From the NCBI GenBank assembly GCA_041394945.1, contig JAWKHH010000002.1, positions 1,434,501-1,498,500 on the forward strand: 64,000 bases of DNA, written 5' to 3'. Source of the DNA: Bryobacteraceae bacterium. Lineage in GTDB: Bacteria > Acidobacteriota > Terriglobia > Bryobacterales > Bryobacteraceae. Positions 36,260 through 45,335 of this stretch are shown piece by piece. The notes below the pieces were generated by a model. It was not told where the DNA came from. It did no database searches and worked only from the letters and a program-made list of their open reading frames with translations. The position numbers were made by a program, and so were the translations under genes. Each line of letters starts with the position of its first letter. Within the stretch, counting starts at the first letter, position 1.

Positions 36260-36952
36260 ATGGCACCGAATACTCCCTTGCTGCGCTTGACCGCTATTGC
36301 GGTATCCGCCCTCGCGCTTTCCCTTCCCGCCACGGCCGATTCGCTTCCCGCCGTGCTCGGCCGGATGGATCAAGCGGGGCCGGCATTTCGCGGCATCACC
36401 GCCCAGTTCGATCGCGTGATTCACACTGCCATCATCGACGATAGTTCCACCGATGGCGGCGCAATCCGCATGCAGCGCAAGGGCAAAGACCTTCGCGTGC
36501 TTCTGCAGTTCACCAAACCCGAGCCGCGATCGATCGCATTCGACAACAAGTCGGCGCAAGTCTACAACCCGAAGATCAACACCGTGCAGATTTTCGACCT
36601 CGGCAAACAAAAGTCGCTTGTGGAGCAATTCCTCCTGCTCGGCTTCGGCGCATCGGGGAAAGACCTTGCCAAGGCTTACAACATCAAGTACCTGGGTGAG
36701 GAAAACGTCGGAAAGACCAAGGCGGCCCGCTTGGAACTGATCCCGAAGTCCGATAAAGTCCGAGAGCACTACACACGAATCGAGCTGTGGATCGCCGATG
36801 GCGGCTACCCGATCCAACAAAAGCTCTACGAGCCGTCCGGCAACTATATGCGCATGACTTATTCGGGCATCAAGCTGAATCCGCCGCTCGAAACGGCGCA
36901 GCTTTCGATTGACCTCCCGGCCGACGTGAAGCGGGAATACCCCCAGCGCTGA
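36260..36952 (+). CDS. LolA-like outer-membrane lipoprotein carrier
   Basis: 230 aa with a signal peptide (LLRLTAIAVSALALSLPATA). The mature part follows the LolA/LolB half-barrel plan: ITAQFDRVIHTAI, GGAIRMQRKGKDLRVLLQF, RSIAFDNKSAQVYNPKIN, ARLELIPKS and IELWIADGGYPIQQKLYEPS. Such proteins ferry lipoproteins, or in diverse bacteria other lipids, across the periplasm. The acyltransferase-like membrane gene starts eight bases downstream, giving a likely three-gene envelope run. Confidence 0.8.
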   Translation: MAPNTPLLRLTAIAVSALALSLPATADSLPAVLGRMDQAGPAFRGITAQFDRVIHTAIIDDSSTDGGAIRMQRKGKDLRVLLQFTKPEPRSIAFDNKSAQVYNPKINTVQIFDLGKQKSLVEQFLLLGFGASGKDLAKAYNIKYLGEENVGKTKAARLELIPKSDKVREHYTRIELWIADGGYPIQQKLYEPSGNYMRMTYSGIKLNPPLETAQLSIDLPADVKREYPQR

Positions 36953-36959
36953 ATTCTCG

Positions 36960-38084
36960 ATGCACTCCTCCCCCCCGAGTTCCGAAACCGTACATGCTTC
37001 ATCCAGGCGATTGCTGTACCTGGATTGGCTTCGCGGTATCGCCGCCGTCATCATGCTGCAGGGACACGCCTTCCATTCGTTCACGAACAAGGCTGGGCGC
37101 GACTCGAGCGTCTACGTTCTGTCGCAATTCGTAGGCGGGCTCCCGCCGGCGATCTTCCTGTTTCTCACCGGCGTCACCCTGGCGTTTCTCATGGATTCCG
37201 CGCAGCGCAAGGCGATCCCGCCCGGCCGGCGTGTTTGGATCGCGCTCAAGCGCTCCGGCTACCTCTTTGCGCTCGCCTTCGCCTTCCGCGCCCAACTCTG
37301 GGTCTTCGGCCAGCCGTCCAGCCCGTGGACGGACCTGCTCAAGGTGGACATCCTGAATGCCATGGGGCTCGCGATCGCGGCTCTGGCTGTGATGTCGGTG
37401 TTCACCACCCGAGACCGCGTCCGGCTGTGCGCCGTGCTCGGCGTGGCCATCGCCTGCGTGTCGCCCTGGGTCTCGGCGCTCGACTGGTCGGTCCTGCCGA
37501 AAGCCCTTTCCGCCTACGTCGTGCCGGACTACAACTTCTTCAGCTTCTTCCCGTGGGCGGCCTTTCTCGCCTTCGGAGTGAGCGCCGGCAGTCTCATCCG
37601 CGTGGCTCATAGGGACGCAATCGAGCGGATCATGCAGTGGTCAGCCATTGCCGGACTCGTGCTGATCGCCCTCGCCCGCTACTTCTCTGACCTCCCCTAC
37701 TCCATCTACACAAAATCCGATTTCTGGCTCGACAGTCCCGCTCTCGTCTTCATCAAGACCGGGATCATTCTCGTGATGCTCTCCTCCGCCTACGTGTGGA
37801 CGCGCTATTCGGTCGGAGAGCGCTGGAGCTGGGTGGCGCAGTTCGGGACCACATCACTGCTGGTTTACTGGGTGCATATCGAGCTCGTATACGGCCGGTG
37901 GTTCTGGATGTGGAAAGAGAACCTGACCGTAAATCAGGCGATGCTCACCGCCTTCGTTCTGATCCCCGTGATGCTGCTGCTCTCGCTGGCGCGGACGCAT
38001 TGGGATCGCGTCCGCGGATTCTTGACCGTCTCGCCCCCGCCGGAGCCTGCCCCCGTGCGAATCCGCGCCGAGGACGACCGGTAA
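36960..38084 (+). CDS. acyltransferase-like multispan membrane protein (DUF1624/HGSNAT type)
   Basis: 374 aa with about ten hydrophobic helices. The opening RLLYLDWLRGIAAVIMLQGHAFHSF, with the Arg and a conserved membrane His, matches the heparan-alpha-glucosaminide N-acetyltransferase / DUF1624 group, which moves acetyl groups across membranes onto sugars. The first 20 residues are cytoplasmic and Ser-rich. No substrate can be assigned. The gene is 39 bases before the TonB receptor gene but without obvious coupling. Confidence 0.7.
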   Translation: MHSSPPSSETVHASSRRLLYLDWLRGIAAVIMLQGHAFHSFTNKAGRDSSVYVLSQFVGGLPPAIFLFLTGVTLAFLMDSAQRKAIPPGRRVWIALKRSGYLFALAFAFRAQLWVFGQPSSPWTDLLKVDILNAMGLAIAALAVMSVFTTRDRVRLCAVLGVAIACVSPWVSALDWSVLPKALSAYVVPDYNFFSFFPWAAFLAFGVSAGSLIRVAHRDAIERIMQWSAIAGLVLIALARYFSDLPYSIYTKSDFWLDSPALVFIKTGIILVMLSSAYVWTRYSVGERWSWVAQFGTTSLLVYWVHIELVYGRWFWMWKENLTVNQAMLTAFVLIPVMLLLSLARTHWDRVRGFLTVSPPPEPAPVRIRAEDDR

Positions 38085-38123
38085 CCCATGCCCCCCGGGG
38101 CGACGCCTCCTCGGTAGATAGCG

Positions 38124-40286
38124 ATGCGATCGCTTGTCCTTTTCGCCCTCCCGCTGCTTGCCTTGGCGCAGGAAACCGGCTCCATCAAGGGTACGGTTAC
38201 CCTCGCCGATACGGGCGAGCCGCTCCACCGGGCCACTGTTTCCATCAACCGCACCTCCAGAGTCGCCGAAACAGGCGAGGATGGCGCCTACGAGATCGCG
38301 GACCTCGCTCCCGGCGAGTACACGCTGCTGGTCCACCTGCAATCGCTCAGCGACACGACCCAAAGCGTCGTCGTCACCGCCCGTCAGGCGGTGGTCGTCG
38401 ACTTCGCGCTGAAGCTAGCGCCGATGCGCGTCGCCATGACGGTTACCGCCTCGGACCAGGAGCAATCGACCTTCGAGGCGTTTCAGTCGGTGGCGACGGT
38501 CGAATCCATCGAGCTCGCGCTGAAGGCGAAGCCGTCCCTCGGTGAGGTGCTCGACAACCAGCCGGGAGTCTCCAAACGCAGTTTCGGCCCCGGATCCTCC
38601 CGTCCCGTGATCCGCGGATTCGACGGCGACCGCGTCCTCGTCATGCAGGACGGCATGCCCTCCGGCGCGCTCTCGTCGCAATCCGGCGATCATGGCGAGT
38701 CACTCGATGCGGCGAGCCTGGATCGCGTCGAGGTCGTCAAGGGGCCAGCCACTCTCCTCTACGGCAGCAATGCGATTGGCGGCGTGGTGAACGCGGTGAC
38801 GGGCCACCACATGGCCCACGATCATCCCCACCAGGGCACGCGCGGCTACCTCACCGGCTTTGGCGGAAGCGCCAATGGTTACGCCGGCGGCGCCGCTGGT
38901 TTTGACGTCGGCATCGGGAACTGGATGCTCTGGGGCTCTGGAAGCGGCCAACGCACCGGCGACTACCAGACGCCTCTCGGCCGCATCGACAACTCCGCGA
39001 CGCGTCTTTCCAATAGCTCTGGCGGCCTCGCCTGGTATGGCGCCAAGAAATACTTCGACGCCGGTTACCGCTATGAGGAAGGCCGCTACGGCGTCCCTTT
39101 CGCCGGTGCTTTCGAAGGCGAGTCCGACGCCAAAATCGATCTTTCCTTCCGACGCCACAATCTGCGTTTCGGAACCGGCTGGAAGAACCTCGACTTCGCG
39201 CTTCCATCGTTCCGCTTCTCGGTGAACTATTCGGACTGGGAACACCGGGAGCTCGAAGACGAACAGGTGGGGACCGTTTTCCACAACAAGATCCTCACCT
39301 GGCGCGGCGTGTTCCAGCAGAAGAAATACGGCCGTCTCACCGGAAGCTTCGGATTCCAGGGTTCTCTCCGTGACTACCTGAGTACTGGCGCCGAGGCGCT
39401 TTCGCCCCCGGTGGACCAGCACAACGTTGCGGCCTTCGGGCTCGAGGAACTGGAGTTCGAACACTTCCGCCTCCAACTCGGCGCGCGTGTCGACCACACC
39501 GGCTATTCGCCCACCGGTCTTGTCGCCCGCTCGTTCAACGGCTTTTCGGGTGCGGCCGGCATCTACGTGCCCACGTGGCGCAACGGCGCCTTTGTCGCCA
39601 ACTTCACCTCCTCGTTCCGCGCTCCGGCGCTCGAAGAGCTCTACAACAACGGACCCCACGTTGGCACGCTCACCTACGAAGTCGGCAACTCGCTCCTCAC
39701 CCGGGAGCGCTCCAACGGACTCGATCTCGCTCTGCGCCACGCTGGTCACAAGCTGCGCGGCGAAATCAGCTACTTCTACTACGACATGGCGGACTTCGTT
39801 TACCTGGCGCCCACCGGCAGGATGCTGGACGGACTGATCGAGGCCGACTACGGACAGGCCGCCAGCCGCTTCACCGGCGGCGAAATGGGGCTCGATTTCG
39901 CTCTGCACGATTCGTTCTGGCTGAACCTGGGGCTCGACTACGTGAACGCGCAATTGAAGTCCGGCGTCCCTCTCCCCAGAATTCCGCCCTTGCGCGGCCG
40001 CGTCGGGTTCGATATCCGCCGCGGCGGCTTCAGCTTCAAACCGGAACTGCGGCTCGCCAATCAGCAGGCTCGTGTCTTTCCAACCGAAACCCGTACCGCG
40101 GGCTACTCCGTGTTCGGCGTCACCGCCTCGTACACCATCGCCCGCCAGCATGCCGCCCACGTCTTCGGCGTGGACGCGTTCAACCTGGGCGATCGCCTCT
40201 ACCGCAACCACCTTTCATTCATTAAGAACCTTGCTCCTGAGATCGGCCGCGGCATCCGCTTCACCTATACAGTTCGGTTCTTCTAA
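38124..40286 (+). CDS. TonB-dependent receptor with a His-rich loop (possible metal uptake)
   Basis: 720 aa, signal peptide MRSLVLFALPLLALA. A carboxypeptidase-regulatory-like domain (GSIKGTVTLADTGEPLHRAT) precedes a classic plug (PGVSKRSFGPGSSRPVIRG, RVEVVKGPATLLYGSNAIGG). The barrel begins after GHHMAHDHPHQG at residues about 228-240 and ends in VRFF. The His cluster at the plug-barrel border resembles the zinc-binding loops of ZnuD-type receptors, so zinc or another soft metal is a reasonable guess. The GH31-like gene follows after 13 bases. Confidence 0.88.
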   Translation: MRSLVLFALPLLALAQETGSIKGTVTLADTGEPLHRATVSINRTSRVAETGEDGAYEIADLAPGEYTLLVHLQSLSDTTQSVVVTARQAVVVDFALKLAPMRVAMTVTASDQEQSTFEAFQSVATVESIELALKAKPSLGEVLDNQPGVSKRSFGPGSSRPVIRGFDGDRVLVMQDGMPSGALSSQSGDHGESLDAASLDRVEVVKGPATLLYGSNAIGGVVNAVTGHHMAHDHPHQGTRGYLTGFGGSANGYAGGAAGFDVGIGNWMLWGSGSGQRTGDYQTPLGRIDNSATRLSNSSGGLAWYGAKKYFDAGYRYEEGRYGVPFAGAFEGESDAKIDLSFRRHNLRFGTGWKNLDFALPSFRFSVNYSDWEHRELEDEQVGTVFHNKILTWRGVFQQKKYGRLTGSFGFQGSLRDYLSTGAEALSPPVDQHNVAAFGLEELEFEHFRLQLGARVDHTGYSPTGLVARSFNGFSGAAGIYVPTWRNGAFVANFTSSFRAPALEELYNNGPHVGTLTYEVGNSLLTRERSNGLDLALRHAGHKLRGEISYFYYDMADFVYLAPTGRMLDGLIEADYGQAASRFTGGEMGLDFALHDSFWLNLGLDYVNAQLKSGVPLPRIPPLRGRVGFDIRRGGFSFKPELRLANQQARVFPTETRTAGYSVFGVTASYTIARQHAAHVFGVDAFNLGDRLYRNHLSFIKNLAPEIGRGIRFTYTVRFF

Positions 40287-40299
40287 CTGCTAGGCTGTC

Positions 40300-41751
40300 A
40301 TGTTGCCACTCCGATCGATCGGCCTCGCTCTTGTCCTCGCGGCCCCCGCCGCCGGCGCCACCTGGGCGCGAAACGGAAATGTGGTCTCCCGGCCCGCGGC
40401 AGGCTCGAAGGTCGAGTTCGAGTGGATCGCGCCCGGTTCGTTCCGCTTCTCCCGATGCGCCGGAGCTTCGTGCGTGGAGCGCCGGCCGCGGCCGGACGAA
40501 GTCGCGTTCACCTTTGAGGAGTCGCCCTCGGGCGACGCTGCCTTCCGCACCGCGTACCTGGTCGTCACGTGGCGATCCGGCCTCGTCACGGTCAACGCCG
40601 CGCGGGGCGGGGAATCGCTGCTCTCCGAACTTCCTCGCGAGGGAGCGCTCTTCCGCCGCCGCTCTCCGCCCGACGAGCGCCTTTACGGCCTCGGACCGCG
40701 CGACTCCGCTCCGCTCGACCTTCGCGGGCAAAGCATCGCCGCAACGCACCCGCTGCTGATCTCGAGCGCGGGCTATGCGCAATACTTCTCCCTGCCGGTG
40801 TCCACGCGATTCCACCTCGGAACGACCCCCCCCGGCGTCGTCCGCGTAGATGGTCCGGGACCGCAGCTCGAGTACTTCTTTCACTACGGCCCGTCCCCCA
40901 AGGAGATGCTCGAGGATCATCTCGAAATCGCCGGACCCATCGGCCCGATCTCGAAAACCCACGTCACGGTTCTTCCGGAACGCTTCCTCCCGCGCTACGT
41001 GCATCGCGTACCCGAGCTCACGGCGGCGGCCACCATCCGCTACCTCGCCCACGCCGCGATGTCCGGGATCCTGGTTCCCGCTGTTCCGCCGGGCAATCTG
41101 CCGTCGGTAATCGCGGAACTCATGCCCATCACCACCGGACTCCCCGCGCCCGGCCGCGCCGAGTTCCTCCCGTACCTTTTCACGTACCTCGAAGAAGCCC
41201 GCGATCGCGCCGTCCCCATGTTTCGCCCGATGGCGCTCCAATATCCCAAGGATCCCGCCGCGGCCGCCGCCATCGATCAGTTCATGATCGGGGACGAGAT
41301 CCTGGTCGCCGGCTCCGAACGCACCTACCTGCCGCAAGGCATCTGGACCGATCTCTCCGCCAACACCAACCATCAAGGCCGCCAGTTTGTCGCAACCAAA
41401 CCCGGTGATCGCTTCGCCCACAACGGCACCATTCTTCCCCTCGCCGAAAACGGCGTGATCGTTCTGCACTACTTCCCTCGCCTGGGCGCCGAGTTCTTTA
41501 TTTCCGAACCCGGCGAAGAAGAGGTGACCCAGGTTCACGCCGGACCCGCTGGCGACCTGCTGCGGCTCCAGATCGAATCCAAGGTGGGGCGCGACTACCG
41601 CTGGGTGGTCCACAACGTCAGCGAGCCCCTCCGTGCTGACCCGAATATGCCGTTCCACTACGAACCGAAGCGCCGCGAGTTGTCGATCCCCATGAAAGCC
41701 GCTGCCGGGTCTGATCGGATCGTAAATGTAACGCTCCGCGAGCCGCTGTAA
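40300..41751 (+). CDS. degenerate GH31-family protein lacking most of the catalytic barrel
   Basis: 483 aa, signal peptide MLPLRSIGLALVLAAPAAGA. The GH31 N-terminal sandwich is present (RLYGLGPRDSAPLD near residue 127, YFFHYGPSPKEML near 197), as is the C-terminal run FLPYLFTYLEEA, FRPMALQYPKDPAAAAAIDQ, MIGDEILVAGSERTYLPQG. Between these, about 110 residues replace the usual 300 or more. No WxDMNE-type nucleophile motif or acid/base region is visible. It is probably not a glycosidase and may bind sugars instead. The coding frame is intact over the full length, so this does not look like recent decay. Confidence 0.7.
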   Translation: MLPLRSIGLALVLAAPAAGATWARNGNVVSRPAAGSKVEFEWIAPGSFRFSRCAGASCVERRPRPDEVAFTFEESPSGDAAFRTAYLVVTWRSGLVTVNAARGGESLLSELPREGALFRRRSPPDERLYGLGPRDSAPLDLRGQSIAATHPLLISSAGYAQYFSLPVSTRFHLGTTPPGVVRVDGPGPQLEYFFHYGPSPKEMLEDHLEIAGPIGPISKTHVTVLPERFLPRYVHRVPELTAAATIRYLAHAAMSGILVPAVPPGNLPSVIAELMPITTGLPAPGRAEFLPYLFTYLEEARDRAVPMFRPMALQYPKDPAAAAAIDQFMIGDEILVAGSERTYLPQGIWTDLSANTNHQGRQFVATKPGDRFAHNGTILPLAENGVIVLHYFPRLGAEFFISEPGEEEVTQVHAGPAGDLLRLQIESKVGRDYRWVVHNVSEPLRADPNMPFHYEPKRRELSIPMKAAAGSDRIVNVTLREPL

Positions 41752-41787
41752 CCGGCAGGAATAGGCGACAATGGAAGCAAGATCCCA

Positions 41788-42786
41788 ATGAAACACCTCC
41801 GCATCCTGATGTCACTGGTTCTGTGCGCCTTGGCGCTCGGCCAGTCGCCCGCCCCCAAGCCCGCGGTCAAGAAGGCGGCCGCCACCGTGAAGGCCCCGGC
41901 CTCGGCGAAACCGAAGCCCGCCGCCCGCGCCGCGAAACCCGCGACCGCAAAACCAGCCGCCGCGGCGAAGTCGGTAAAGCCCGCCCCGCCTGCCGTCCCG
42001 CCCGTCATTTCCATTGGAGAGAAGAAGGTTTCAAAGGAAGAGTTCGAGAGCTACTTGAAGGCCCTGCCGCCCCAGGTGCAGGCCCGCTTCCAGACGCCCG
42101 AGCAGAAGAAACAATTCGCCAAGGACCTTTCCGAGCTGCTCGTGCTGGCGCAGGAAGCGGAAAAGCGCGGTGTCGCCGCTCGCCCGCAGATCCAGGCCCA
42201 GCTCGACATTCAGCGCTCCCAGCTCCTGGCGAATACCCTGATGCAGGACCTGATGACCGCCACGCCGGTGGACGACGCCGCAATGCGCGACTACTTTGAA
42301 AAGAACAAGGGCCAGTATGAACAGGTTGCCGGCCGGCACATCCTCATTCGCTTCAAAGGGTCTCCCGTGCCGGTGCGAGATGGCCAGCAGGATCTCACCG
42401 AGGAGGAAGCGCTCGCGAAGGCCACCGAGGTCCGCGGCCGAATCGCCGGCGGTGAAGACTTCGCCGAAGTGGCGAAAAAGGAATCCGACGACGCCGGCTC
42501 CGGAGCCAATGGCGGTTCGCTTGGCACGTTCGGCCACGGCCAGATGGTCCCTGAGTTCGAGAATGCCGCGTTCGCTCTGCCTGTCGGCGAGGTCAGCCAG
42601 CCCGTCAAGTCTCAATTCGGCTATCACATCATCCAGGTTCAGGAGCAGAAACACCAGACCTTCGAAGACGCCAAGGGCGCCATCGAGCAGCGTCTGAAGC
42701 CGGAACGCGCCCGTGAACTTGCGGATGAGATCAAGAAATCCGTCCCCGTCCAGATCGATGAGAGTTATTTCGCCACTCAGAATTAG
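41788..42786 (+). CDS. periplasmic parvulin-type peptidylprolyl isomerase
   Basis: 332 aa. A signal peptide (LRILMSLVLCALALGQ) is followed by a Lys/Ala/Pro-rich stretch at residues about 24-70, then a SurA/PrsA-like helical region (FESYLKALPPQVQARF). The parvulin domain has GRHILIRFKGSPVPV, ADLTEEEA-like spacing, AKKESDDAGSGANGGSLGTFGHGQMVPEFENAAFALPVG with the usual GGxLG core, and FGYHIIQVQE. It would aid folding of exported proteins. The next gene's likely start lies 28 bases before its stop. Confidence 0.88.
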   Translation: MKHLRILMSLVLCALALGQSPAPKPAVKKAAATVKAPASAKPKPAARAAKPATAKPAAAAKSVKPAPPAVPPVISIGEKKVSKEEFESYLKALPPQVQARFQTPEQKKQFAKDLSELLVLAQEAEKRGVAARPQIQAQLDIQRSQLLANTLMQDLMTATPVDDAAMRDYFEKNKGQYEQVAGRHILIRFKGSPVPVRDGQQDLTEEEALAKATEVRGRIAGGEDFAEVAKKESDDAGSGANGGSLGTFGHGQMVPEFENAAFALPVGEVSQPVKSQFGYHIIQVQEQKHQTFEDAKGAIEQRLKPERARELADEIKKSVPVQIDESYFATQN

Positions 42787-44236
42787 CCTGCTCGCAGCCG
42801 TCCTCGCGGCCTACGCTCAAACGTCCAAGGAGCCGCTGCGCCAGTCGCCGGGGGCCAATGCGCCCGCCGATCTCGACAAATGGCGTGCGGGCGAGCAGCG
42901 CGGCGGTTTGGATCCGTATCCGGCCCACGAAGCCGGCGCTCTGAACCCGAAGGGCGGCGTGGCGCGCTTTGGCGGCAGCGGGGCGGATTCCTACGGGTCC
43001 GTTCGCCTCGCGATTCCGTTCGAAGACTGGGCGGCGCAAATGAAGAAGAACCGCCCGGCCGTGGACCACGCTGCTCGCCTCGAACTCGAGTCCCGTTACG
43101 ACCTCACCTGCCGTCCCGCGCCCGGCGCCGTCATGTCGCGCGGCAAGGCGCTGCCCGCAGGGCCCGCCGCGAGGCTGCCCGCGGGTGTGGCCAGTTGGGA
43201 TGCCTATGCGTCGATGTCCCCGGCCCAGGTGCAGGCCGCCGGTTCGTTTCCCTACCGTCCGCTCGATCACCCGATCCACTCCACCGCGCACATGGTGTTT
43301 CCGGACATGTGGACCCGCCTCCACCCGGAGCATGAGCGGCTCGACACCGGCTTCGACATCCCCGAGTGCTTTCTTCCCGAATACCCGCCTCCGCTCTATC
43401 TCACCACCCACAAGGAAATGGGCGATGTCACGCGAGGCGTCGAGATCACCTACGCCAACTACTTCCAGATGTTCAACGGCCTGCTCACACCGGAACAGAT
43501 GGAGGGGCTGCGTCTGCTCGTCACGCCGTTTCAAACCACCTGGTTCAACATCACCCACCATCGCGTCACCGCCGAACCAAGCCAGGGCGTATCCTGCTTC
43601 AGTTGCCACGTGAACGGCCACACCAGCGGCGCATTCGAACTCGCTCCAGACAGCCGGCCCAACTACGCGCGCCTTCGCGTCGACACGCCGACCATGCGAG
43701 GCAACTACGCGCAACTGATGTTGAGTTCCAAGCGGTCGATCCGTTCCATGGACCACTTCGCTGAAGTGGAAGAGTACTTCGACGGCGACACCACCCTCCT
43801 CGCCTCCATCGGAGGCCGGAACCTCCAGCGGACCCAAACCAACCGCATGGGCGACTTCAACGCGATCATCGACTTCCCGCCCGCGCCGAAACTCGACGTC
43901 CTCAACCGCCTCATTCCTGAACTCGCCACCCCGGCCGAGCGCCGCGGTGAAGCTCTCTTCAACGGCAAGGCGCTGTGCGCGCCCTGTCATCCGGCGGCGA
44001 CCCACTTCACCGACAACACCATGCACGACCTCGCTGTCGAACGTTTCTACCCCGGCCGCCCCGAAGGCCCCATCAAGACGTTTCCACTGCGCGGCATCAA
44101 GGACTCGCCGCCCTACCTGCATGACGGCCGTCTCCTCACGCTCGAAGATACGGTCGAGTTTTTCAACCTCATTCTGGGAACCGGTCTCACAAGCGAAGAG
44201 AAGAGCGACCTTACCGCCTACCTCCGCACCCTGTAA
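42758..44236 (+). CDS. secreted di-heme cytochrome c peroxidase-like protein
   Basis: 492 aa from ATG at 42758, chosen because it begins a plausible signal peptide (MRVISPLRISLLAAVLAAYA); an ATG at 42725 is an alternative. Two heme c motifs are visible: CFSCH near residue 286 and CAPCH near 411. The C-terminal part (RGEALFNGKALCAPCH, FPLRGIKDSPPYLHDGRLLTLEDTVEFFN) is typical of the cytochrome c peroxidase/MauG superfamily. The reaction may be peroxide reduction or substrate oxidation. It overlaps the parvulin gene by 29 bases. Confidence 0.82.
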   Translation: MRVISPLRISLLAAVLAAYAQTSKEPLRQSPGANAPADLDKWRAGEQRGGLDPYPAHEAGALNPKGGVARFGGSGADSYGSVRLAIPFEDWAAQMKKNRPAVDHAARLELESRYDLTCRPAPGAVMSRGKALPAGPAARLPAGVASWDAYASMSPAQVQAAGSFPYRPLDHPIHSTAHMVFPDMWTRLHPEHERLDTGFDIPECFLPEYPPPLYLTTHKEMGDVTRGVEITYANYFQMFNGLLTPEQMEGLRLLVTPFQTTWFNITHHRVTAEPSQGVSCFSCHVNGHTSGAFELAPDSRPNYARLRVDTPTMRGNYAQLMLSSKRSIRSMDHFAEVEEYFDGDTTLLASIGGRNLQRTQTNRMGDFNAIIDFPPAPKLDVLNRLIPELATPAERRGEALFNGKALCAPCHPAATHFTDNTMHDLAVERFYPGRPEGPIKTFPLRGIKDSPPYLHDGRLLTLEDTVEFFNLILGTGLTSEEKSDLTAYLRTL

Positions 44237-44301
44237 CACTTCATAACCTTCCTTAACCGGCGGCCCCGTAACTAAGCACGAACGTCGGGTTTCTTATCTC
44301 T

Positions 44302-45306
44302 GTGAGGGCTCTTTTCGCAGCACTGCTTTTCACTGCTGCGGCCTTGGCCCAGCAGGTGGAACTTCGCCCCGCCGACCCCGTCGAAATGCCCGGCGAAGCC
44401 GATTCCAACAGCCCCGGCCACTGGCTCAAAGGGTTGTTCCGTCTCTATAACTCCAATGGCTATCCGCTGCGCACCATCGGCGCCGATCCTCTCAAAACCG
44501 GCGCCGCCCGCGCCATCCAGCTCTACGACTATTCGCATACGCCGATGTGGATCGAGGCCACCTGGGTGGATCCGTCCACCGGCGATGTCTTCGCCTGGTA
44601 TCACCACGAAACCGGCAGCCAGTGCCCATCGGGGCTCTACAGCACGCCCCAGATCGGCGCTCTCTATTCCGACGACGACGGCCACTCCTTCTTCGACCTC
44701 GGCATCGTGATCGAATCCGGCGGCAGGCCCGATTGTTCAGCACCCAATGGCTATTTCGCCGGTGGCAACGGCGATTTCACCGTCCTGCTCGACGGTGAAG
44801 GCAAGTATTTCTACTTCCTCTTCTCCCACTACGGCGGCGACCAGCTTCAGCAGGGCGTCGCCATCGCTCGCATGGCCTTTCAAGACCGGCGGGACCCAGT
44901 CGGACACGTGCACAAGTACTTCGAAGGCTCCTGGAACGAGCCTGGCGTCCGTGGACGCGTGACGCCGATTCATACCGCCCGCGGGGCCTGGAACACCCCG
45001 AGCACCGACGCATTCTGGGGACCCTCCGTCCACTGGAACAGCTACCTCAGTCAGTACGTGATGCTCCTCAATCGCTCCTGCTGCGAGCCGGGCTGGCCGC
45101 AGGAGGGCGTCTACATCTCGACGTCGCCCGACATCGGCAACCCGAAGACGTGGACCGAGCCCCAAAAGATCGTCGATGGCGGCAACTGGTACCCGCAGGT
45201 GATCGGCGCCGGTGAAGGCGAATCCGACAAGCTCGCCGGGCGCGTCGCCCGCCTGTTCATCGGCGGCTATTCCGAATACGAGATCGTGTTCGGTCCGGAA
45301 CCATAG
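44302..45306 (+). CDS. secreted beta-propeller-like hypothetical protein
   Basis: 334 aa from GTG at 44302 with a signal peptide (RALFAALLFTAAALAQ). It is rich in aromatic and Asp/Gly pairs, with sialidase/GH43-like strands such as VFAWYHHETGSQ, GALYSDDDGHSFFDLG, WGPSVHWNSYLSQYVMLLNR and GVYISTSPDIGNPKTWTEP. This is the look of a five-bladed propeller that binds or cuts glycans. I cannot assign catalytic acids or a named family. The preceding 65 bases show nothing clear. Confidence 0.65.
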   Translation: MRALFAALLFTAAALAQQVELRPADPVEMPGEADSNSPGHWLKGLFRLYNSNGYPLRTIGADPLKTGAARAIQLYDYSHTPMWIEATWVDPSTGDVFAWYHHETGSQCPSGLYSTPQIGALYSDDDGHSFFDLGIVIESGGRPDCSAPNGYFAGGNGDFTVLLDGEGKYFYFLFSHYGGDQLQQGVAIARMAFQDRRDPVGHVHKYFEGSWNEPGVRGRVTPIHTARGAWNTPSTDAFWGPSVHWNSYLSQYVMLLNRSCCEPGWPQEGVYISTSPDIGNPKTWTEPQKIVDGGNWYPQVIGAGEGESDKLAGRVARLFIGGYSEYEIVFGPEP

Positions 45307-45335
45307 CCGCGCGCCGCCGTGAGAAAATAGCGCGC

